Source: Isohypsibius dastychi
Taxonomy: Eukaryota > Tardigrada > Eutardigrada > Parachela > Isohypsibiidae
Direction: 5' to 3'
NCBI GenBank assembly: GCA_034696485.1
Contig: JAQIWT010001493.1
Span: forward strand, 1 to 10,573
Length of the DNA stretch: 10,573 nucleotides
Shown: in pieces, positions 1 through 7,500 of the stretch
How the letters are laid out: every line of letters starts with the position of its first letter
How positions within the stretch are numbered: position 1 is the stretch's first letter
Notes under the pieces: model-generated
What the model was told of the DNA's origin: nothing
Seen by the model: only the letters and a program-made list of their open reading frames with translations
The model's database searches: none
Program-made: the position numbers and the translations under genes

Positions 1-234
1 TAAAAGGTTTTAAAAAAGGTTTTTTAGGCGCGATTAAATGCTCAGGTATTCCGAAGGTTTTGTAGGTCCCCCCCCCCTGGGGGGGAGGGGACAAAAACGA
101 GGGTTCTAAAGGCTAATAATGTTGAAGTTTATAGCATGAGAAATTCAGAGGGGTTACCAAAGATTCGAGCTATCTCAAATTTAGAAAATGAAAACAAAGG
201 GATTCTCCTCTGTCAACTACGGAAGACCAGTGAA
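1..234. other. Left-end gene-free stretch downstream of the F-box gene
   Basis: No convincing coding sequence on either strand. It begins with A/T-rich runs built on AAAAGGTTTT, followed by a C/G homopolymer palindrome at 66-92. A TATAAA-like hexamer on the minus strand (about 128-133) could serve as the poly(A) signal of the F-box gene that ends at 235, but variant signals like this are weak evidence. The plus-strand reading frame from 136 overlaps the F-box 3' end and has no protein-like character. Confidence 0.5.
66..92. repeat. C10-T-G7 homopolymer palindrome
   Basis: A run of ten C, one T, seven G, one A and four G, bounded by GT and AC, makes a near-perfect inverted repeat with almost no loop. 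On either strand it could form a hairpin, and the G runs could stack. Such tracts are prone to length errors in sequencing and to slippage in vivo, so the exact base count should not be trusted. Confidence 0.75.
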
Positions 235-1338
235 CTAAAAAGCGAGATCAGCCAAGTAATCAGCCGCATGTTTGGAAACGTGCCCTCCATTAGCGATTGC
301 GGTCACAACTTCGACCCAATCATAGCCATCCACATACGTGACACTGGAAAAGAATCGAAATGAGAGCCAGAAAAAATCAGAGTCTCCACTATTACCGTTT
401 GAGATAATCGGCAAGACAGTGTATTTGTCGAATATCCGGTACCGCATCTCTGGAGCAACGTCTTCTCAATCTGTCCAATGTAGCCGACCGCTTTTTCGTT
501 AGTGGTCCATTCTCAGCAAGAAACAGCTTCACCAGCTGGTGAGGTAGTTCCTTCAGATTTTCCACTTGCAGTTCCTCAACATACAGCATCGAGCGTCTGA
601 GCCAGCCGAAGGCTGCGATGTTGGACCGAATAATCCGAATCTTCCTGATGTTCGGCAGGTCTGCCTCCATGCCGGGAACAGTCGTAAATCCACAGTCAAC
701 AGTGCTGTCACTGATAACAATTTCGACTTTGGAAAGGTCGACACCAGCATGTCCAAAAGCCTCCAGGAAAAATTGGAGTAGATTCCCCTTCATGTTTTCG
801 AAGACGCTGTCCAAGTTGACATCGGGAAGCTTCGATGGTTTGAAATGCAGAACCTCAAGATCCGGTTTGACCAAATGGCTGAGCTTCGAAATCATGTCAC
901 TATAGTACAAGTGCGGATGAGCAATCGGGAAGACGTGCGAGGAGAGCTCAAATTTGAGATGTGTTCGAAACTTTCTTGTTCCTCGAAGGACTGCCATCCA
1001 TCCTTTACAAACCCTATAATGGCGACAATGGTTAGCAGGAGGAGAGAAAAAAACTTTGCTGAAATACCGTTCAATCTTCCTGCGAGTGATGGGATCGATG
1101 TTCTTTAAAATAATTTCCAAAACTTCCTGAGGGAGATTGTTGATGTTCCTGGAATAGAAAAATGAGACAAAAACACAAACACGGCTTTTTATTCCGAGAT
1201 GCAACGAGCTTATTAAACAAAATTTCTCAGAATAATTTCGAATGGCAAGCATGGTGAAATCCAGACTTACAACACAGGAGCGGTGAGGGAACTTTGGAAA
1301 AGTCCCGTTGTAGCCTGTCCCGACTGATGTTCATCCAT
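235..1338 (-). CDS. F-box protein, four exons, nematode-expanded family
   Basis: Proposed exons are 1338-1271, 1148-1068, 1013-396 and 343-235, giving about 291 residues. The F-box lies near residues 27-66: LPQEVLEIIL, then DPITRRKIER, then VCKGWMAVL. In this family the F-box binds Skp1 and so recruits targets to an SCF ubiquitin ligase; the C-terminal part normally binds substrate. Donors are GTAAGT (intron 1), GTATTT (intron 2) and GTAATA (intron 3); acceptors are TATTCCAG, CATTATAG and TTTTCCAG. All phases join. Intron 2 (1067-1014) is 54 bases without a stop, so it can be read through, but removing it restores canonical F-box spacing. The rest (ISDSTVDC, NIRKIRI, a K/R-rich stretch, a short last exon) is an unnamed F-box-associated domain shared with the relic at 9743-10021. 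The start is the first ATG before a clean donor, in phase with the F-box. The target is unknown. Confidence 0.82.
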
Positions 1339-1810
1339 TGCGCTGATCCGTTCTCTGATCTCATGATTTACAATTATTTTTTTCTGACAGATGTGAGATG
1401 AACTGACTTTCAGCGGAAAATCATCTTCTGTACTTGGACATTGTGATTGACTGGATAGTCACAAAAATTTCACTCGAAGCTGAATTGAAAACAGTGGCGT
1501 TTCTCCAGAGAACAAGTTGACCAAACATAAAAGGCTTAAACTAACTTCACTTCACCTTCTACGGCTACATTCTCCAGATTTGATTTATCACACATTCTTA
1601 TATTTTGATAAATTGGGTTTCGTCAGATAGTATCACCTCTCCACACTGTTGAGCATCGGGAAAGGAAAACCAAAACGAATAAATCATCAGAAGAAAGAAT
1701 CATTTCGAGGAACAACTTTCAAATGGGGAAGACATTTGTAATTACACAAAAAGGCATCAGGAACTGTAAATTTCAAGGAACCGGAAGTCGAGATCAGGAA
1801 TAAAATAAGT
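1339..1810. other. Intergenic gap between SLC4 stop and F-box start
   Basis: This 472-base stretch separates two genes on the same strand and should contain the SLC4 3' UTR and the F-box promoter or trans-splice site. I see no coding sequence. On the minus strand a GATAAA hexamer (about 1583-1588) is a possible weak poly(A) signal, and a pyrimidine-rich CATCTGTCAG about 45 bases before the F-box ATG could accept a spliced leader. An operon is possible but the gap is longer than typical nematode operon spacing. Confidence 0.4.
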
Positions 1811-4564
1811 CTAAACCGGCATGAGTGTCTCTTCAAAGAGTCCTTTCTCTTCACCATCCTCTCCCCCGTCATTCTTCTCCGCTTCGTGATCCTCGCTATC
1901 CAATTCATGTAACTCTTCCTTCGTGTAGAATTTCGACAAACCGCGTCGAAGTGGGACCATGAGGAGAAGGACGAACGGGAACGCCAACGCAGCCTCCGTT
2001 GATTTGACGGCGATGAGGACAAGTAGGCAGATCAACTGAATCCCGGTAAAAGCGTGCATTTTCCAAGTCCGAACTTTACGGACATAACTATAATCATAAT
2101 GGTGTTTGGAAGGCCGAAAGAATAGTTTGACTCGATCGATGAATTGAACACCGCTGATTGAGCTTAGGCCGAGGTAGAGAAACACTCCAAAGACGACAGC
2201 CTTTGGGATCAAGCGAAGAGCTGGCGCGCCGAATACCACACCAAGTCCTACAACATCCGTGAACGTTAGAAAATGCGACTAACACTTCAAAATATTCTCT
2301 AAAATGCTCAAATCCACAAATGTCATTACATCGTTACATGAAGGTGAGGTGTTAATCACCACAAAATCATCGAGGAAGTTTCAAGTGACAGTGAAATTCA
2401 AGTTCAAAATTAGTCAAAATTATGTTCTAAACAATGGCACGTAGTTTCTATTAATTTTCGGTGACTGTTTCAGAAAATATGTGATCAGATACTTCTAATG
2501 CTTGTTCCATTTCTCGCCGTTTTTATTTCCGGAAAAGTTGCAACAAAATCGATCTCATGTCGAGCATGCCAGGTCAGTTGTTCAAAGCTTACCAATCAGA
2601 AGACTGCAGAAGAAGTTGGTGATCCTTTGCTCACGGACTTCAATGAGCTTTGGTTTCTCACCAGGCGCATGAGTGCGACTGTAAACTGATACGCTGGAGA
2701 TATGGGAGATGGTCTGAACAGTTGCCGCACACATCCACGGAAGTCCGAAAAAGGAGCACCCCAGCGCCATACCGGAAATGATCACCAAATCCAAATGATA
2801 TCCAGAGCCTTTCTTCAACTTTCGTTCCTTCTTGTTGACCAATATACTAAAAAGCCAAAGGTTACGAAACTTTTCAGAGTTGTCCGAAACGTGACCTTTT
2901 CGTACCATGTGATCTGGACTTCGACGTACATGAGGATGAAGACAAGTATGGCTGGAATAATGGCGGCTGCGATTTCCCAACCGGCAATTGGACGCTTGAT
3001 GCCGAAGGGGCTGATAAACCAGCTTCGTTTGTTCGGAGCTGTGGGAGTCAGTCCATCTGGTATATCCAATTTCTGCGAAAACAACATCCATGTTGCAAAC
3101 AATATTAAAGCATCGTACGATGAGGCAACAAAGACAAAATCCATCTTCTAAAGTCAATTTAATCACAGAAAAAATTTGTCCAAAGGAACTCTCAATATAT
3201 TACAGAACAACAATTCGCTACCCATTTAAATCCACCCGATCCGAGGTAATTTACATGCATGAAGAGCGCATGATACTGAATTATCATGGCAAGCACTATC
3301 AATGTTACCGGCTTTCTACGAAGTTAAACGGAAGGTTAATGTTGAACTGCTCTAACAAGAACTAAAAGGTCGGTAAGACCTCGAGAACGGTCAATTTGTT
3401 CATTTTTCCGCAAGCGCTCGTTGATATAAAAACACCAGCAAAAATAAAAAAAACTGCCTTATTATACCAATTGCTCAAACCGTCACACCGAATAGTTCTA
3501 CTCTAATACTGACCAAAACCTTACTAGTATATGAGATTACAATCTATTTTACATACATTGCCAAGGAATCGCTTACCGAAGTGTCGACATTCGGGACGAG
3601 CAGATTGAACACAACCATCGCAACAATCGCCAATGGAACGCCAAAATCTCCAATTGTTCTCCTCGCCTACAAAAGAACTCACTTGATTGACAAATCAAAT
3701 ATTTACTCAATCAACACTGACCATTCTTCCCAAATATTTGCTATTCCGAAACTGACGCAATTCCGTCGCAATAAACAGCGTGCCGATGATCAAAATGACG
3801 CAGAACAAGGCCGTATTTGGCTCATTGGAGAATTCAGTCACGCTCTCATCAAAATGCACGACGCGACCGAAAGTCTCGTTCAATAAATCGAAAATAGCCG
3901 GCTGAAGAATTTGGTAGGAGATGGTGTTATCCGGAGATAAATAACTCAGATTCTGGATATGGGATCCATTCATTGCGCGCAGAATAAGTGTTTTGTTCCG
4001 CTCTGCACAATATTCGTCGACTTTTAACAACGGATGGGAATAGAAGACCTGAAATGCAAATAAGGGTTACTACCCACCGGCATGAATAAGTGAACACTTG
4101 GTCGCATTTTTCTCATTATTTCCAAAAACAATTCCCAGAAAACTTTTGTGGAAATTGTGGAACTTACCCAATAAATACGTTGCAGCGACTCGAATGTGAA
4201 AATAAAGGCAATCAACACGGCGAAGACTTCCTCGGTGAATCGAGTGACATGCCTTATCAATACTCCCAAATCGAAAGCACTAACCAAGGTGGCCAATGCT
4301 GCCACCCAAATCCCAATCCAAATGCGAAAAGGCATAAACTCGATATTGCTTGACTTACAAAACTGCAATTAAATTCTCATATAATATGATTCGGAATATA
4401 AGATATCGGCCTTACTTTGTACAAGCTGTACTCAAAGACTAGAAGCGGCCCAGTTGCTCCAATAATGGTCAAAGGCTGTGCGGATAACGAGGAGAACAAC
4501 ATTCCACATAATGAAGAAGCGATGAGCATTTCCGATACACCCATATAATGCTTCACTTTATCCT
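1811..4564 (-). CDS. SLC4 membrane-domain exons and acidic C-terminal tail
   Basis: Eight exons (4564-4416, 4362-4168, 4048-3722, 3666-3577, 3072-2906, 2846-2593, 2247-1811, the first of them joined to 7400), with clean phases throughout. Visible blocks: HYMGVSEMLIASSLCG, GATGPLLVFEYSLYK, RIWIGIWVAAL, RFTEEVFAVLIAFIF, NTALFCVILIIGTLFIA, RRTIGDFGVPLAIVAMVV, KLDIPDGLTP, PAILVFILMYVEVQIT, GSGYHLDL, FGLPWMCAATVQ, PKLIEVREQRIT, FGVFLYLGLSSISGVQF, YVRKVRTWKMHAFTGIQ and STEAALAFPFVLLLMVPLRR. The Glu in MYVEVQIT aligns with the transport glutamate of human AE1 (E681). The tail carries LDSED where AE1 has LDADD, a proposed carbonic-anhydrase site, and ends LMPV like AE proteins. The intron removed between YVEVQIT and LVNKKERK is 59 bases (2905-2847). 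The donor at 3721 is GTCAGT rather than GTRAGT. Confidence 0.95.
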
Positions 4565-7500
4565 CTGCGAAGAAAAAAAACATTAAAACATAACCTCAAA
4601 TCTCAACAGGATTGGAAAGTGAGTGAAAAGAGCATCGAATCTTACCTATTTAATCAGAAGCGAACAACAAGTTTACTGTATATGACCCCATTAAAATTAA
4701 AAACCAGAAAAGAAAAGTTTTCAAATGAGCGAAAATGGAGCTCGTTCTTAAAAAAGGGAAAACTTAAAGCACCCACAAGTAAAAATTACCTGACTACCCT
4801 TCAGCGCTGTTCGGAGCCCATCAAGAACCACTTTTGTTTGCAAGGTTGCCACGATGTGGAATTCCATGTCCGTTCGCTGAAAATCTGCATTTGTGAAGAT
4901 TTTCGGCTGAATTCATCCGAAATGCACAGGTGTGATCTGGGGCAGGTTGGAGGGCATTTTTTCGGCTGAATGCTGGTGGATGTTTTTATGACTGCAAGAG
5001 GGTCATCATTTGGTATTGTCGTTCGGAATCGGATTCAGTTTCTGGTTATTGGTTTTTTATTACGAAAGGTCATGAATTCAGTAAGCTTCGATCTCATGGA
5101 AACACATTATAATAAAATCATCTAGTCGCGCATTTCAAAGAATCGGATGCATGCTACCAACTACTAACGGGAAAAGTGATTCCGAATAATTCTCACAAAA
5201 ATAACACCGAAAAAGACCATGGCGTAGAAGCAAATTGAGAAAAAAATGACTCGAAAACGGCCAAAAAAAGGAATCAAAAAAGAGGTAACTGGAAACTCGC
5301 TGACCCGATTGGAATAACTGCTTCAGAAAGTGTCGGCCCAGTGATAAATCCAGGAGAAAAGGGTGATGAGCAAACAAATGGCAAAAACCTGGAATTCAGA
5401 GAAGTGTAAGAAAGACGATATAAAAGTTAGGATGGAACTTACTGGGGGAGAGTTAGCAGTCAGTTGTCGCGAATAGTTGAGGTGAATCGGAAAAGAGGAA
5501 CGATCAAAAACGGGCACGAACAGGATGATGAGGCGAAAAAGCCGAGTCGCAAGTGGTCAAGTCATTTGGGGCATCAAACTTCCGGGCTTACACGGGAAAC
5601 ACGGGGTGACGGCATCGGCAACAACTGCAGAGTTGGTCCTCCTGTGGCTTTGGCTTTGGCATCTCGTTTAGCGATGGCCTCTGAGATGAGACGTGCGTTT
5701 TTTGATGCGGTGGTCTCCCTCGGTTGAGCTGATGTAGTGGGCTCATCCTCATCCTCAGAAGTACCATCACTCTCATCGGACTGGTTTTTTTCCTTGCGGC
5801 GCTTTCCGGGCTTGGTAGTTGCTCGATTCGAAAGGCGGGGATTCTTGTGCGCACCCTTGTTCTTAGAGATGGAAGTCGGCGTTCGGCGGTTCGATGTAAT
5901 TTTCGCTGTATCTGATGCCGCTCCACGTTTCCCTTTCTTGTTGTCCTCGGAACTCTTCTTTTTCTGTGATCGCGCTGGTGGATCTTGTGTTGCACTGCGA
6001 GCGGATCCAGAAGCTTCTTCCATATCCGCCTCGCCTTCGGAGTTGTGTTCCGAATCCATATCCTCATCCTGTTCTCCGTCAGCACCAGGTTCTTCGTCCA
6101 TACCTTCTTCTCCGTCAGCATCGGGTTCTTCGTCCATACCTTCTTCTCCGTCATCGGCGATGATATCCTCAAGTGCAGACTTCTTGGACTTGGTGCTTGG
6201 AACTGGTTCAAGCATGGATTCATAGCGGGACTTGGCAAAATGTGAGAATCTCTGGGAAGTGCGATCCGTATTGAGTGATGTCTTGGGGAGTCCGAAGAGT
6301 TTTTCCGTGTACTCTATTAAACCATGTTCGAATTAATTAAAAAACTACGCACATCGAATTTTATGATTTTGATTAGATTTACCGCAGATTGCTGAAACAG
6401 CATCCGAGTGATCCAAAAGTGACTGGCTTCCGATCTCATGGAATTTCTTTTTGTAGAGCCAAATCTTTTCATCCCCTCCGACCATATGCAAAAATAACTG
6501 ATTCATGAACTTATAGTGCTGTCGGGACTTGTTTGATCTGGAGCGCCGGGTTCGAACCGCATCCGGACCGTAGCTGACCAGAAGCCGGCGAAGACGCTGC
6601 TTGTTGACAAAGATGTCGATTTCTTCAGCCAGACGAGTTTGAGAAGATCATCTCTTTTTTCGGAACACCGTTGAAAATCAAATTCGTCGTGGATTATCCG
6701 TTTTCCATGCACTTCGAGTTTGAGAAGATCATCTCTTTTTTCGGAAAACCGTTGAAAATCAAATTCATCGTGGATTATCCATTTTCCATGACCATCACCG
6801 CCACCATGCAGCCGCCTGACAATCACTCATAATTCTGCTGGCCCATTCCTGACCGCTTCTCAAGTCAGGTAAAAGTCTGAAGAGTGGAGGGGGTTAACGC
6901 CAAAAATAGAGGTCAATGCGGACACGCGGCTATCGATTTACCGCAATGGTCACAGTCCACGCCCACCGCTATCCTTTTCTCTTGTGCCATGAAAAGAAGA
7001 TAGTTCGTGGCCTAGTGGTGGACCATAATACCGCTACACTACAGAAAAGTTTTCGGCCCCATTTCAACGCAGCTTCATAGAACTTGGTAAGAACATCCGT
7101 CATTTTCTTGCACCTCTACTTGGCGTTACTTTCCACGCACTCGGTCTTGAACAGTTAAGTTTCCAAACCTAAATAAATCAATCAATTTTGATATAAATTT
7201 CATTCATGACTTCTATATCTGCGCCAGTGTTAGAGATAGCAACAACAGATTCCATTGTTAAAGTTATCCTAAGAACTGAAATACGCTGGGTAATGCCCTC
7301 AGGATATCTACTTCGCCGGTTCTGCGAAACATTTCTTAACATATTCTGAAGACTGCGCGTACGAACGGACTATCAGCTGCATCATAAGCTGCATATTACC
7401 TAAAATACCGCCAAAAGTGATAGCGGGGGCGAGATTGGCGAAGAAGATGAAGAATATGGATGCAAGGCACTGAAAGTTGAGGCCGTCTTTGATATCACTC

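Larger units (their letters stand above)
4565..7399 (-). other. 2.8 kb SLC4 intron hosting other sequence
   Basis: The donor is GTAATATG directly after the APAITFGGIL exon, and the acceptor is TTTTTTCTTCGCAG before 4564. Phase 1 to phase 1 joining gives GGIL-E-DKVKHYMGVSE, exactly the length seen in AE proteins, so this really is one intron although it is many times longer than the others. It contains the Lys/Glu-rich nested gene, the 81-base tandem duplication and the possible internal 5' exon. About 6840-7390 and 4970-5570 show no convincing coding content. Confidence 0.85.

Noticed and set aside
3581-3886. Plus-strand reading frames overlapping SLC4 exons (also 2702-3151, 4090-4353, 8324-8701)
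   Set aside because: They are antisense shadows of well-supported SLC4 exons and carry no family motifs.
4619-4969. 116-codon plus-strand reading frame in the large intron
   Set aside because: No recognisable domain, splice context or composition typical of coding sequence, and it overlaps the better-signalled minus-strand exon at 4876-4790.
5135-5517. Minus-strand hydrophobic reading frames that look like a small two-membrane-segment protein, with a plausible 50-60 base intron inside
   Set aside because: The strand is T-rich, which yields Phe/Leu/Ser runs by chance. There is an in-frame TGA between the two hydrophobic parts and no start codon, and I recognise no family.
5588-6238. 216-codon minus-strand frame parallel to the Lys/Glu-rich protein
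   Set aside because: It is the +1 shadow of the repetitive acidic/basic gene. Only the other frame connects in phase across the 69-base intron to the upstream domain.
6541-6570. GGTTCGAACC, resembling a tRNA B box
   Set aside because: The flanking bases do not form a T stem on either strand, no A box or acceptor stem is placed correctly, and the site lies inside the nested gene's coding frame.
7004-7062. TGGCCTAGTGG, a perfect-looking tRNA A box with a poor B-box-like TTTTCGGCCCC downstream
   Set aside because: I could not fold D, anticodon and T arms. At best it is a very degenerate tRNA-derived repeat.
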